The position numbers were made by a program, and so were the translations under genes. Shown in pieces: positions 49,401 through 61,083 of a DNA stretch of 64,000 nt. This stretch comes from Brevipalpus yothersi. Lineage: Eukaryota > Arthropoda > Arachnida > Trombidiformes > Tenuipalpidae. Position 1 is the first letter of the stretch; each line of letters starts with the position of its first letter. The stretch lies in assembly GCA_003956705.1 (NCBI GenBank), contig QZCP01000045.1, positions 62,001 to 126,000 of the forward strand, read 5' to 3'. The notes beneath the pieces were generated by a model. That model saw only the letters and a program-made list of their open reading frames with translations. It made no database searches and had not been told where the DNA came from.

Positions 49401-50894
49401 ACCACCGGGAAGACAGTCCATCGCCATTCATTCCGAGACGGGCGTGAGAGAGGTTCTATTGGTGGCAGAGGTAAACCATCTACACCAATTTCATCTTCAT
49501 CAACAGGGGCACTACCAGAATCTAGTGGAGGCAGCGAAGGTAGCGGTAGTAGTTTCGGTGGAATGTCAGCTCCAATTATCACCGATGCACGTCATCATCG
49601 TCATTGGCAGAAAGTTTTGAGACTTGCCTCGGGAGCTTCTCTCTCCACTCTGTCCAATCCTCTGCCCGAAAAAGGAACAAGTCTTGGTGGAAAATTTGAA
49701 TTGAATGGCAATAACATATCACTCGCGTGCTTTAGCGGTATAAATTTCCGATCTAAATCATGGGCTTTGTTTAGTCTGAGACAGCCAAGTATATCATTCT
49801 ATTCTGAAGCACAAGAAGTCATTGACACTGAAAACTTGCCTTCTGATACTCACATCATACAAGATTTCAGCTTCTCCTTAGGCAGAAGGGGCCACGAAAT
49901 GGATGAGAAACCTTTTTCAGCTGATCGTTTCTCTGCTCAACATGCTAATATGGCAACAGTCTGTAGAATGTCTCGATCTTTCACTTATCCCGCTCAATTT
50001 AAGACTATGCACGAATGGTTCCAATACACTTTCGCAGACAGCGAGCTTGATGAGATTAGTCGATTTCCCGTAATTGAATTCGAACGATCTGGGGATGGCT
50101 TCGGCTCTGCGGCCTCTTCAGTGCCGAACAAAAGAATATCTATAAATCCAAAGTCTCAAGAGCATCATCATAACAAAGAGGTTATTTTCGCATTGCCAAG
50201 TCTGCAAATGAATCTGAAAACTGAACATCTTCAGAGTGCCATGCCTCCGACACTGAATGATCTCATGCCGAAAGTTGATTGTACGTTCGTGACTGATTTC
50301 GATGATCATATTTTTGTTGCAGTTGATGCGGAGGCATATTTTTTCCTTCATGAACTCATTCAATCTTATATTAAAGAGAAACAGACTGACATCGGCAAGT
50401 ATGCCTCTAGTAATCCAGATACTCTCAGTAAAACTGAGCCTGACAATCTTGAAGTGACACCACTCCGCCCCACAGCAGCCAAAAGTGTCAGTAGCACCTC
50501 CGATCAAGAAAGTAATCAACTTGCCAGCTATGAGAGAGATTGGCGGGAATTCAACTGCCAAACATGGCATTTGGAACCAACAGTCAGGTAAGATATTCTC
50601 TCTTTCTCTCTCTCTACTTCTCTCGTTAATAGACAATTTTCATCACTCATGGAGTCTGTTTTGTTTCTCTACAGATTGGTCACGTGGGGAGGTAAAAGCA
50701 TTGAGCCGTACGGTGTTGACTACATCCTGCAACGCTTAGGTTTCACTCAGGCTCGTACAACCATACCCAAATGGATCCAGCGAGGTGCTATGGATCCATT
50801 AGATAAAGTTTTATCGGCAATAATGTACCAAATCATTTCAGCAGCCAGGAATGAGCCATCAACGTCTTCCTCTTCGTCCCATCGTAATCCCTAG
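34459..50894 (+). CDS. tweek: Bridge-like lipid transfer protein 1 (BLTP1/KIAA1109/Tweek), six exons, 5,254 aa
   Basis: Exons: 34459-34538, 34711-38618, 38705-46334, 46563-46925, 47024-50587, 50675-50894. They sum to 15,765 bases with frame kept at all five GT-AG junctions. The N-terminus has a membrane anchor at residues ~50-71 (FAWLLFLLFLSILWLAFTLY) followed by WSRLFGIALTKLVNN. The C-terminus (TWGGKSIEPYGVDYILQRLG) is typical of the family. Family knowledge: long rod proteins with a hydrophobic groove (Csf1 in yeast, LPD-3 in worm, Tweek in fly) that move phospholipids between the ER and plasma membrane; fly Tweek acts in synaptic vesicle recycling. Vertebrate and fly members are about 5,000 aa, so this is full length. 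Low-complexity Ser/Asn/Glu stretches fill the region around 38.7-39.7 kb and 46.6-46.9 kb. Exon 3 alone is 7.6 kb. The start is the ATG at 34459; without exon 1 the frame has no ATG before the anchor. Confidence 0.95.
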
Positions 50895-51650
50895 TCATGA
50901 TCATCTTGATGATAAACAAACATCTTGGTGGTCTTGGTGGTACATCTCCGGTGGCCAACCACTACGCTGCTCTTTCTTCTTTCCTTCCTCCCCTCTTTGT
51001 ATACCATTCTCAACTCATTCTCATTAGCCCTCCCTCAATGATATTGTATTATTTCATTTAGCTATTATGTTGTGCAGCATCCAGTAACTTGTTGATCATA
51101 AAATTTGTAAATTGTGTAAATTGCACAAAATTTATTTCTTGTTTCATAATAATTATAAAAGCATCAATATTCTAAATCAGTCCATTCTTTGAATCATACT
51201 GAATTTCATCTGGGATTCACTTCTTTTGAAATTCTTTAACTCTTATAAAAGTATTCCAGCTCTGTAAAATATGTTGAAAAACTCAACAGGTTCGTTGGTA
51301 GTCTATCAGTGGAGCTCTTGTCATTCGAAAGGCTGACAAAGTTTCTCGAGTGACTCAGAAAACTTTTTTCTGTCGATTTTTTGAGACAGATTGAGCGTTC
51401 AAGAATTTTCACCATGGATCATTACGTATGGCAGTGGGTGATAAAAGTGTCTATAGGGGTTGATTTTTGGTAACACACTTTAAACCTTAAAATTACATAT
51501 TATTGCGGAAAGATTGATGAATTGGAAAGTTGTGGGCAAAATTTTTACGATCAAACCTCTAGAAGATCTGATCATAGGATAGTTAAATATACAAAATATA
51601 CAATATTTGTACATGTACGCTCATGTACGGATGGCAACTATATATAGCTC
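50895..51650. other. BLTP1 3' region
   Basis: No gene. I see no exact AATAAA; variants such as ATTATAAA near 51151 could serve. A run of tgtac/gtaca motifs lies near 51600-51630. Confidence 0.5.
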
Positions 51651-53748
51651 TCAAGATTTCATGAAATTTCTCAAAAAATAGATGGAAACAATCAAAACGA
51701 TAAAGACTATCACAATGACAAGTCCTAATAAAATTGTTGCCCAAGCGCTCTCCTCACATTGAGAAAAATCACAATCTTTTCGATTCTTATAATCTCTTGC
51801 ATCCCAAACGCTTGTTAAAGTTTGCCGGTCATCATAACAATTGGGTATTCTCTTTGAACTTAAGCATCTTTCAATTGATGAGCTCACACAGCATCTATTG
51901 TCCTCTTCCGGATCTTCTCTCTTGATCTCATCACGACAATTTTGAATATACTCCGATGTCTTGGCATTACAGTTATCCAGAAGATCTGTTCAAAGAGCGG
52001 AAAATTGCAGATTATGAGATGACCTCTTTAATTTATGAGGGTCACTTGTGAGCTGATGAAAATCAAGTCATACCTTTACACGCGATAGGAGTGAATTCTT
52101 TGCATGATGTTTCCAAAAATGCTCTTCTTGTGGGTGATAACCATTCTTCAGCTGTTGAAAGACATTCTCTTCTCACTTCCTTTTTTATGCAATCTGCTAG
52201 AAAAACCGTAAGACAGCAACTTTTTGGCGTTCCTATGAATAAGGTTGAGGAAGAAGAAAAAGAAGAGAAAGAGAGAGAGAACAGTGTTAGAAATGTGATA
52301 AGTTCAAATATTTTTGGACAAGTTATTTCGGGGCTGTGTTCATTGCTGGATGGATTCATATATATCAACTTTTTTTTGTACAATCAAGTGAGGTGTAACT
52401 GCATCGATATTTTGGTGGCTTAGAGCCCAGTAAGTCGTAAGATTTGTGTTTCGCAAAGTAATTGGATTATTTTGAAAAGAAGCCATGTTTGAGCTCGAGT
52501 AAATATTTTTTACATCAGACTTCTAAAGGATCAGAGAGGAAGATAATTCTTGAGAATACATGGACTAGTTGATTGATAAAAACATAAGATATTCTGAAAA
52601 GTCTATAAAAAATTCTTTCTCAATTTCATACAATTTCTAACCAGCTGTTAGTTTTGTTTCCATTTAATGACTGCTCGTATTACTCTTGTCAGATATTCTC
52701 TTCATTACAGTCAAGAGTCCTCAGTAATTCGATCTTTAAAGTATCTCCGGAAATATCTTTACTACACTAGAAAAAGAGACCAATGATCGGAGCTCACATT
52801 GCTCACATTCCAAGCTAGGAGAAAGAAAATTTTTTCAACCATGAAGCTTGTCTTATCATTCTTATTCCCAGCTGAAATTGGCAGAATTTTTTTCTCTTCT
52901 TCTCTTATCTTCAAAAATGATTGGATCAGCGATTGGTTGTGATAGATGCAACAGTAAATGGGAAACAAGTTGTTTCAGTGTTGGTCTTGAAAATACTACC
53001 GATTTCAACCTCAAGCGATATGAAAACGAATAGAAAAAAAAAGTTATCAAGCGTGCGAATGATGATCTCATCATCGATGGCGTACGGAAAAACGATTGTG
53101 AATGAATGAATTGAATGAATATATTATTAATATGAATGTGTGTATTATACAAGTCTTCCAGAAAGGGAACAGCTTGGTTGAACACACATACACACCTACA
53201 ATGTTTATCAACTTCCGACGCACCAGAACTTCATCAGAAAAAATTCAGGTGTCAATTTAATATGGTGATCAAGACATCCGAACAAACAGTCAGAACAATA
53301 TGTACCACTCATTTGCATAAAAAAACGCTTAACGCGTTGTTGATTACCATTACCTACTAATTGAGAGGAATGAGTCAGTGTTTCTTCGAAAAAATGTATG
53401 AATCTCCAGTGGAAGTTGCATCATGACAAAACTTGACTTATTTTCTAATCTTCCATGATTTCGGCGAACAAACAAACATACAAACAAACAAACTGCTCGA
53501 AAGCGACTTCATTGATCTAGATACTCGATGATGATTGTCAATACTCTAGGAAAATGTCATCAAATGCAATCCTCGATTCATGATCTGGAGCTTAAGATAT
53601 GTGAAAAGAAAGAGAAAGAAAGAGAGACTGATAGAAGATAATGCTGACTTACCTCCGTAAGGAAGCCATTCACTTGCTTCTTTATTGCACTTCTGTTCGG
53701 CAGTTTTCATCTGATCCAGACAAATTTGATTTTGGCCTTTTGCTTGAC
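51651..53748 (-). CDS. Cysteine-rich single-pass membrane protein, last three exons (partial)
   Basis: Exons on the minus strand: 53653-53748, 52074-52232, 51651-51985 (stop at 51651). The two junctions join in frame with good donors (gtaagt, gtatga) and a strong pyrimidine tract before 52232. Both junctions, and the upstream edge of the first exon found, are phase 1, the usual pattern of modular extracellular proteins. The ectodomain is rich in cysteine with CC pairs (SCCLTVFLADCIKKEV, NRCCVSSSIERC). One membrane segment near the C-terminus (WATILLGLVIVIVFIVLIVS) is followed by a tail of about a dozen residues, so type I topology with the Cys-rich part outside. I do not recognise the family. 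The first exons, with the signal peptide, lie further right and were not found. Confidence 0.65.
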
Positions 53749-54192
53749 CTGAAATGATCACAGTCAGATCACATTAGGAAGGCAATAAATCGTGGTAAAA
53801 AGCAAAAAATGCCACCGGTTAAGAGCAAAAGAGAGAGATATAGAGAGGTGCTTGTGTGAAAGTTATTTGAAAAATTTTTCTCTAGAAATGTTGCAAAAAA
53901 TCTATTCAGTTGAGTAATTTGAATGATTTATGGCTTGACTTGCCTCAAGCTTAAAAGCCACAAGCTTGCTTGCCAGCTTGAAGTCATGTTAATCATGTTT
54001 TCATCATCAACATATTCAGAACTGGATGAAAAATTTTTTTACCATTGGAGCAATACTTTCGAAGTGATTTACTTGGACTTACCATTTAAAAATATCAAAA
54101 AACTTGCCAACCAAATGGTCAGACAAAAATTCATATCCATTGTGAGCTAGTTTCAGATAATTGTTGGAACCGGTGAGACAAGAAAAGAAGAA

Positions 54193-54525
54193 TTATCTGT
54201 TGGAAAAAATCACATCAACAAAACATAGATTGTATTCTAATCCAACATTCACACTATGAAAAAATGTTGAAATGTTGAAATGTCGATTGACCAGTTGATG
54301 AGTTGTGAAGTTATTGTAATTCGTACTTGAATCAATCTCGTACTTGGAATAACAAACACCGTTATAATATTGAATAATCGACTTGACACGGCAGTTGATC
54401 CAATCGAAGGACAAAGTTACAAGCAATGTGTCTTGAACACTTCTATCGTTATTATTAGATAGACTTTCTCGTGTGGTCCATGAAACACTAAATTCACTTA
54501 CACAGTTAACAAGCAAATAAGATGG
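54193..54525 (-). CDS. Possible extracellular-domain exon (about 107 codons), unassigned
   Basis: An open minus-strand stretch with protein-like composition (VNCVSEFSVSWTTRESLSNN, then DWINCRVKSIIQYYNGVC, then NVGLEYNLCFVDVIFSN). The spacing of W, Y and L-E-Y loosely recalls a fibronectin type III or immunoglobulin-like fold. It lies upstream of the Cys-rich membrane gene on the same strand. However, I find no phase-1 donor to splice it to the exon at 53748, and it has no ATG, so it may belong to another gene or be chance. Confidence 0.25.
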   Translation of the reverse strand, partial: PSYLLVNCVSEFSVSWTTRESLSNNNDRSVQDTLLVTLSFDWINCRVKSIIQYYNGVCYSKYEIDSSTNYNNFTTHQLVNRHFNISTFFHSVNVGLEYNLCFVDVIFSNR

Positions 54526-54640
54526 TAAGATTATTTTTGGAAAGTTACTTTAATTTTGCCAACATCGTTTCTGTCTCTCTCTTTCTCATCCATCTTTCAC
54601 TCTATCTCTCTCTTTTCTGAATTCTCTCTCGTCTCCTTCA

Positions 54641-54643
<3 letters not shown>

Positions 54644-54705
<62 letters not shown>
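54644..54705. repeat. (CT)n microsatellite
   Basis: An uninterrupted CT tract of about 60 bases. Confidence 0.95.
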
Positions 54706-54707
<2 letters not shown>

Positions 54708-55871
54708 ACTTCCTTCTGCTCCTATTCAGGTTTCATTGGAACTTAGTCCGACTGATGATGCTTAGTAAATTTTTTTATCAGATGAGAAAAAGAGAGGGAG
54801 AGCGAAAGACGATGGTGACAAATTCTCACAACTATTTCACAAGATCTTTGGCTAAGTTTCTTTTTAACCCACTTTCATTGAATGAAAGCAGGAACTGAAC
54901 ATTGAAAATAAGATGAGAACGAGAGAAATAGAGAGAGAGGGACAGTGGTAAAAATTGCTGAGATGGCAAAGTATTTCAGTCAGAAAATCACGTAAATTGA
55001 TGTGATGCTTCCGGGGAACAAGGAGAATACTGGTGGAAATATTCAAGTACCGTTGGAAAGATGCATGGAAAGGAAGAGCGGAGGAATATAAGAGGAGAGA
55101 ATAACTCGAATAGCTCATAGAATGATGAGGGCAAATATTTGAATCAATTAGTGTTCATTGGAGTGAAAAGAATCATAAAAATGTTTGAAAAACTTTCACA
55201 GCTGCTTGTATACTGCATATGGTCATCAAGTCCATTCTCAAAGGCCTAAAAGGTTCTTCTCTCTTTCCCTCACTCTAGCCATTCTTTTATTAGAAGAAAA
55301 TGAATGAGTCAACCCACGATAATGGTTAATTCGTTGAAAGAGAGAAAGAGAGAGAATCAAGAAAGATTGAAGATGAAGACTACAACTTATCTTTCTCTCC
55401 GGGAGGTGTTGTTTGCTTAGAGGTGGCCTCAACATGAATAGCCTCTTACAGGTACGTTATATACCTCTTATATTCATTATATATCATGACTTAGCCCAAC
55501 TTCGAATCAGTAATCATCATTTATCTTGAATATCTTATGAAAACTTTAGGACATGAATCAAAATTTTTTTATCATAATATTTGATATGTAAAAAATTTGG
55601 TTCGACATAAATCTGAATTAATTCATGAAAATTAAACTGCCTCATGCATGATAAACTCGATCTCGAATTTTTTTGCCTCACTTTCTCTATCGCTTTCTCT
55701 CTTCACATTAAATAGCTATCAGATCTGCTGGACATCGATGATTTGTGCATTTTTGTGAATTTTTTTATTTAATCTTTAGCCTTCCTCCTGTCAATTAGAG
55801 TTTTCAAAGTATACTACTCAACCATGCAACCAATATCTTGATAAGCTACTGTAAGCGATATCAAGCAGTTA

Positions 55872-55873
<2 letters not shown>

Positions 55874-55941
<68 letters not shown>
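55874..55941. repeat. (CT)n microsatellite
   Basis: An uninterrupted CT tract of about 68 bases, the longest in the window. Confidence 0.95.
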
Positions 55942-55943
<2 letters not shown>

Positions 55944-57325
55944 ACGGAAGAAGAGGGCCTCAAATACTGATGACATTCTTCACCCAAGTTAAGATTGTTC
56001 CTGAAAGCCTCTCTTACACAGGGAAGTGTAACTGTCTTTCTTTTTGAACAAGAGTGCATGAAAAAAAAGTTTATTTTCACTGATATGTCCATGATCCAGT
56101 TATATGTAAATGTTTTCTTCCCTATTTTGGCTATTTATTTCAATTAATAAACAATATAACACTATCTTTAGCTGTTAAGTGGTCTAAAGTGGCCATTAGC
56201 CAGTGAACAGTACCAATTTGTTTATTTATAATGTCACACTTTTGATTGGATAAGGAGAAAAGAGTGGTTATATTGAGAAGGAAAATAGCTTGTTGAGGAG
56301 AAAGAAAATAATGTTCAGAACTTTTCCGAGACGAATGAATACGAATGATTGATCTTGTCAAATCTTGAATGCATCCATAAGATTACATCAATCTATCCAT
56401 GCTCAAATAATAATCTTTTACACTTATGTAATAAAAAACAGGATTCATGAAATCGATAGTCTTTTAATTTTCCGCACTTATTTATTCATAAGAATGATAT
56501 CATCTCTCTCTCTCTTTTTTATTCCCATTCTTTAGCGATCTGAATGAACCGATATTCTTCAATTATTTATGACTTCACACATAATATTGCTACACTATTG
56601 TGATTAAATATGGGTGGGCTGATATGACTGCCGTTTAAATTGCCTTTTCGCTTCATCTTCAAATGAGTGAGTGATGAAATGCTTTGAGTAAAAGTTGTAG
56701 GAAAAGAGAAAGTAAACATAATTAAAATCAAGTACTCTATGTTGATGCTCGATCACTGATGCTGATACATCATATAAAACATTGACCAAACTTTTGCCAA
56801 GATGTTTGCCAAAGGCACATCTCATCCCATCTCACTACTTCCGGGGCATTTAAAGCCACCGAAGAGTGAATACATTTCTCTCTCCATCCAGCGAATCATC
56901 AACGAAAAAAACTAAGTTTTTCTTCCTTCCCAAACACCACCACCGCGACCACACCCAATCAATAGAGTGAAAGATAATTATGTTTAGCCCACGACATTTG
57001 ATGATATATTCATTGCATTAGAATATGATTTTTTTTTCTCTCTGCCTCTCCAAACCACTATCATCATCATCATCAATGCGATCAAATGAGCACCCATTAT
57101 GATGATGATGGATGTTGTATCTCTCTTCTCAAAATATTTGCGGCTCATACAAAAGCACATCCATGACATATGATATTATCCACAGCGTTCTCAAACACTG
57201 TTCATCGCAATATATTCTGAATTACACCAGTAATTTTAACGATCCCCATAAAATTTTAAGCTAAAAAGTCGAAAATTTATCGAAAAAAGTTCTAAAAAAA
57301 GTTAATCAAATTCTGAAAAGTAAAC

Positions 57326-57345
57326 TTTTTCGCGCGCGCGAAAAA
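57326..57345. promoter_or_regulatory. Perfect 20-bp palindrome T5-(CG)5-A5 upstream of PRPF6
   Basis: Five T, five CG and five A form a perfect inverted repeat about 380 bases before the PRPF6 ATG. Each half contains TTTCGCGC, which fits the E2F/DP consensus TTTSSCGC, so the site could bind such a factor on both strands. Binding is inference. Confidence 0.5.
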
Positions 57346-57726
57346 CGTGCTCACCAGCGCAGTCTATTGGCTAGTGTTTGAGTATGCTTAGTAAACAAAA
57401 CAGACGCCATTAACATCAATCGGCTTGTTGATTAACTTGCCGCATTTGATTGTGTTTAATTGTTCTTCTAATTTGTAAAATTTGTCTGTAAAAAATTATC
57501 CATTGTCTTGAAGAGATTGTTAAGAAACAAGGTATAAAGTTTGTTGTGTTGACTATTGAGAAAACAGTGAATTTTTGTGGATGTAAACTTTGCCTGACAC
57601 GTGAGGCTGAAGTAAGGTTTCCAATTGCGATCTATTCGAAGAATTGCAAATTCTTTCAAGAGGACATTCTTTTATGCTTTGTATGTTCTACATTATTGTA
57701 GCTGAGATCACAATAGCCTTGTAATT

Positions 57727-60537
57727 ATGTCTATGATACCAAATGTACCGCATCCTGGTGCCCTTGTGTCCAAGAAAAAGAAAGCTTTTCTAAATCAAGC
57801 TGCTCCACTTGGATATGTGGCTGGTGTAGGTCGTGGAGCTACTGGATTTACGACTCGATCCGATATTGGTCCTGCTCGTGATCCTTCTGATGTGCCTGAT
57901 GATCGACATGCACCCCCTAAAAAGTTTGCCAAAAAAAAGAATGAGGAAGAGGAAGAGGAGGAAGAAGATCTCAATGATTCAAATTATGATGAATTCTCCG
58001 GCTATGGAGGCTCTCTTTTCAATAAAGATCCTTATGACAAAGATGATGAGGAGGCGGATGCTATCTATGATGCAATTGATACTCGAATGGATGAGAAGAG
58101 AAAGGCTTATCGTGAAGCAAAACAGCGCAAGGAGTTGGAAAAGTTCCGAAAAACAAACCCAAAGATTCAGACCCAATTCGTTGACCTCAAGCGTAGCTTA
58201 GCGGTTCTCAGTGAAGACGATTGGCTCAAAATTCCTGATGTTGGAGATTCTCGTAATAAAAGGCAAAGAAATCCTCGAGCGGATAAGCTTACACCTGTTC
58301 CCGATTCTATACTAGCTCACAATGCTAGCTTGGCAAACAACGAGTCCGTTGCTATTGATCCTCGAACAGGACTCGCTACTCCGATGACATCAGGGATTGA
58401 GAGTGGTATTGCTACATCCACCAATCTTGATCTCAGAAGAATTGGTCAAGCTCGTAACACTCTGATGGGCATACAATTGAACCAAGTTTCTGATTCAGTC
58501 AGTGGTCAAACTGTTGTTGATCCAAGAGGGTATCTAACCAATTTGCAGTCACTCCTTCCGATTGGTGCAGATATAAATGACGTTAAGAAAGCCCGATTAC
58601 TGCTCACATCAGTTCGACAAAGCAATCCAAACCATCCACCAGCATGGATTGCGTCAGCTCGACTGGAAGAAGTCACCGGTAAATTGCAAGCTGCACGAAC
58701 TCTGATCGAAGAAGGTTGCGAAATGTGTCCAACAAGCGAAGATGTATGGCTAGAATGCGCTCGTTTGCAGCCACCCAACACTGCTAAAGAAGTAATAGCA
58801 ACTGCTGCACGTCGTCTCCCTAATTCTGTTCGTATTTGGATGAAAGGCGCAGAGCTGGAGAAAGATAATCCAAGGGCTCAGAAGAAAATATTCCGAAAGG
58901 CTCTCGAACACGTTCCCAATTCGGTCATATTGTGGAAAGCAGCTGTTGAGCTTGAGGAACCTGAAGATGCTCGAATATTGCTGGCTAGAGCTGTAGAATG
59001 TTGTCCTACCAGTGTTGACCTATGGCTTGCTTTAGCGAAACTTGAAGAGTATGAACAGGCCAGAAAAGTACTGAACAAAGCGCGAGAGAAGGTTCCCACT
59101 GATAGACAAATTTGGATTACTGCCGCTAAATTGGAAGAAGCTCATTCTAATTACAGAATGGTCAACATCATCATAGATCGAGCTATCAAATCACTCTCAA
59201 ATAGTGGTGAAATAAATCGTGAACACTGGCTTAAGGATGCAATGGATGCAGAGAAAGCCGGCTCAAAAAGAACATGTAGAGCAATTATTCGAGCCGTTAT
59301 AAGTCATGGTATTGAAGATGAAGATAGAAAGCATACCTGGATGGAAGATGCTAATAATTTTGCCGAGGAAGAAGCTTTCGAGTGTGCTAGAGCTGTTTAT
59401 GAAATAGCTATCGAAACTTTTCCGACCAAAAAGAGCGTCTGGTTACGCGCAGCCATTTTTGAAAAAGCTCATGGAACCCTCGAAGCTTATGAAAAAATTT
59501 TACATGATGCAGTCATCAAGTGTCCAAAGGTAGAGGTTTTGTGGCTGATGCTCGCCAAAAGTAAATGGCTTGCCAATGATGTTGCAGCAGCTCGACAAAC
59601 TCTTTCCGATGCTTGGAAAGCAAATCCTAATTCAGAAGAGATATGGTTGGCGGCTGTTAAACTCGAGTCAGAGAATGCTGAATATGATCGAGCAAGAAAG
59701 TTACTGCTCAAAGCCCGTGCTTCAGCACCAACAGCTAGAGTCTTCATGAAATCAGCCAAACTTGAATGGGCTCTGGGTAATATTCAAGAAGCGAAATCTC
59801 TACTAGAGGAGGGTGTTAAAACTTATGTCAAATTCCCCAAGCTGTGGATGATGATGGGTCAGATTGCTGAGGAACAGAAACTGATACCGGAAGCTAGGAA
59901 AGCCTACAAGACTGGCCTCGAGCACAACCCATCCTCTGTTCCTCTTTGGATCCTTTGGTCTCGTCTAGAGGAGAAAAATGATGCAGTCATCAAAGCCCGA
60001 TCTATTATGGATCAAGCTCGCCTCAAAAACCCTCAGAATGATCTTCTTTGGTTGGAAACAGTTCGCATTGAAAGGCGCCATTCAGATCGAGAAATATCGA
60101 TAAACCTCATAGCTAAAGCTCTACAAGAATGTCCAACCTCAGGAAGACTTTGGGCGGAGGCTATTTTCATGGAATACCGACCTCAACGAAAACGCAGAAC
60201 GGTTGATGCTATGAAAAAGTGTGAACACGATCCTCATGCACTTCTTGCATGCTCAAAATACTTTTGGGCTGAAGGCAAGCTTACTAAAGTCCGAGAATGG
60301 CTCGAAAAAACTATCAAAATTGATTCAGACTTGGGTGATGTGTGGGCTTATTATTACAAATTTGAATTGATTCATGGTACACCTGAGCAACAAAATGCTA
60401 TCAAAAAACGATGTTTTGATGCGGAGCCTCGTCATGGAGAAAAATGGTGTGAAGTTTCCAAGGACATACGTAACTGGAAACTCAAAACAGACGAAATTCT
60501 TGCTTTGGTTGCCCAAAATTTGGAAGTGCCTACTTGA
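57727..60537 (+). CDS. PRPF6: Pre-mRNA processing factor 6 (PRPF6/Prp6), single exon, 936 aa
   Basis: A U4/U6.U5 tri-snRNP component that bridges U5 and U4/U6 and is needed for spliceosome activation in the nucleus. The N-terminal PRP1 domain is clear: KKKKAFL, then GYVAGVGRGATGFTTRSDIG, an acidic run, DLNDSNYDEFSGY and KDDEEADAIYDAIDTRMDE. From about residue 290 to the end, HAT (half-TPR) repeats follow, each with W and E anchors (HPPAWIASARLEEVTGKLQA, EEIWLAAVKLESENAEYDRA). The length matches animal orthologues (about 940 aa). The whole gene lies on one exon, whereas most animal orthologues are split. The N-terminal residues before KKKKAFL (SMIPNVPHPGALVS) are a short extension. It converges with the PSI-domain gene, six bases between stops. 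Confidence 0.97.
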   Translation: MSMIPNVPHPGALVSKKKKAFLNQAAPLGYVAGVGRGATGFTTRSDIGPARDPSDVPDDRHAPPKKFAKKKNEEEEEEEEDLNDSNYDEFSGYGGSLFNKDPYDKDDEEADAIYDAIDTRMDEKRKAYREAKQRKELEKFRKTNPKIQTQFVDLKRSLAVLSEDDWLKIPDVGDSRNKRQRNPRADKLTPVPDSILAHNASLANNESVAIDPRTGLATPMTSGIESGIATSTNLDLRRIGQARNTLMGIQLNQVSDSVSGQTVVDPRGYLTNLQSLLPIGADINDVKKARLLLTSVRQSNPNHPPAWIASARLEEVTGKLQAARTLIEEGCEMCPTSEDVWLECARLQPPNTAKEVIATAARRLPNSVRIWMKGAELEKDNPRAQKKIFRKALEHVPNSVILWKAAVELEEPEDARILLARAVECCPTSVDLWLALAKLEEYEQARKVLNKAREKVPTDRQIWITAAKLEEAHSNYRMVNIIIDRAIKSLSNSGEINREHWLKDAMDAEKAGSKRTCRAIIRAVISHGIEDEDRKHTWMEDANNFAEEEAFECARAVYEIAIETFPTKKSVWLRAAIFEKAHGTLEAYEKILHDAVIKCPKVEVLWLMLAKSKWLANDVAAARQTLSDAWKANPNSEEIWLAAVKLESENAEYDRARKLLLKARASAPTARVFMKSAKLEWALGNIQEAKSLLEEGVKTYVKFPKLWMMMGQIAEEQKLIPEARKAYKTGLEHNPSSVPLWILWSRLEEKNDAVIKARSIMDQARLKNPQNDLLWLETVRIERRHSDREISINLIAKALQECPTSGRLWAEAIFMEYRPQRKRRTVDAMKKCEHDPHALLACSKYFWAEGKLTKVREWLEKTIKIDSDLGDVWAYYYKFELIHGTPEQQNAIKKRCFDAEPRHGEKWCEVSKDIRNWKLKTDEILALVAQNLEVPT

Positions 60538-60543
60538 TTACCA

Positions 60544-61083
60544 CTAGCCGGGCATAGCAAAAGCGGAGATCGTATCATCATTCCTGGCAGAGGTTGCAGT
60601 TGATGGAGTCGGAGACACGTATTGCTGGTATGTAGGCACTCTTGATGGAGGAGAAGGAGGAGGAGGAGGTGGAGGAGCTCCCGGATAGGTTGGATATGTC
60701 ATAGATCTGTTTGGCTGGTAAGAATAAGACCTTTGTTTCTCAGAATAGTTATCAGAATGTTTTCGACTTCTTGAATGTCGACGGTCTCTTTCCTTACGGC
60801 ACATATTTTTAAGACATATAACGAATCCATATAAAATAATCGCCACAAGACATAAACAAATAATAGCTCCAATAGATCCTAATACTATTGTTTCGATTCG
60901 CATACATAGAGTAAATGCTTGATCCATATAGTTTAAGCATCCTTTTGGAATTTTAGTGTCAGCGTCAACAAGTTCTCTCTTTGAATAACATTTTTCTGTC
61001 AGGAAACACCAGAAACATTCTCCCCCCGCTATACACCCCTCACAGTCGTTTAATGGTGAACAGGAATAATTATTTGAACCCAT
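60544..61083 (-). CDS. PSI-domain single-pass membrane protein, PTTG1IP-like (179 aa)
   Basis: The ATG at 61083 opens an N-terminal part with eight cysteines (residues 8, 14, 17, 23, 26, 32, 49, 60; CEGCIAGGECFWC), the pattern of a PSI domain. A membrane segment follows at about 65-91, then a basic RS/KH stretch and a Pro/Tyr-rich tail (PPPPPPPSPPSR). PTTG1IP (PBF) has a PSI ectodomain, one membrane segment and a charged tail; this tail differs by being proline-rich. No signal peptide precedes the first cysteine. An in-frame TGA lies upstream, so either an upstream exon is missing or targeting relies on the membrane segment. The 3' end abuts PRPF6. Confidence 0.65.
   Translation of the reverse strand: MGSNNYSCSPLNDCEGCIAGGECFWCFLTEKCYSKRELVDADTKIPKGCLNYMDQAFTLCMRIETIVLGSIGAIICLCLVAIILYGFVICLKNMCRKERDRRHSRSRKHSDNYSEKQRSYSYQPNRSMTYPTYPGAPPPPPPPSPPSRVPTYQQYVSPTPSTATSARNDDTISAFAMPG

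Larger units (their letters stand above)
54526..57325. other. Gene-poor stretch with long CT tracts
   Basis: No gene is visible on either strand. Long microsatellites (54644-54705, 55874-55941) dominate. Missing 5' exons of the Cys-rich membrane gene may be hidden here. A (ATC)n/(GAT)n pair at about 57060-57110 could fold into a hairpin. Confidence 0.5.

Noticed and set aside
57833..58201. Second long open frame inside PRPF6
   Set aside because: A shadow of the acidic repeat region of PRPF6 in another frame.
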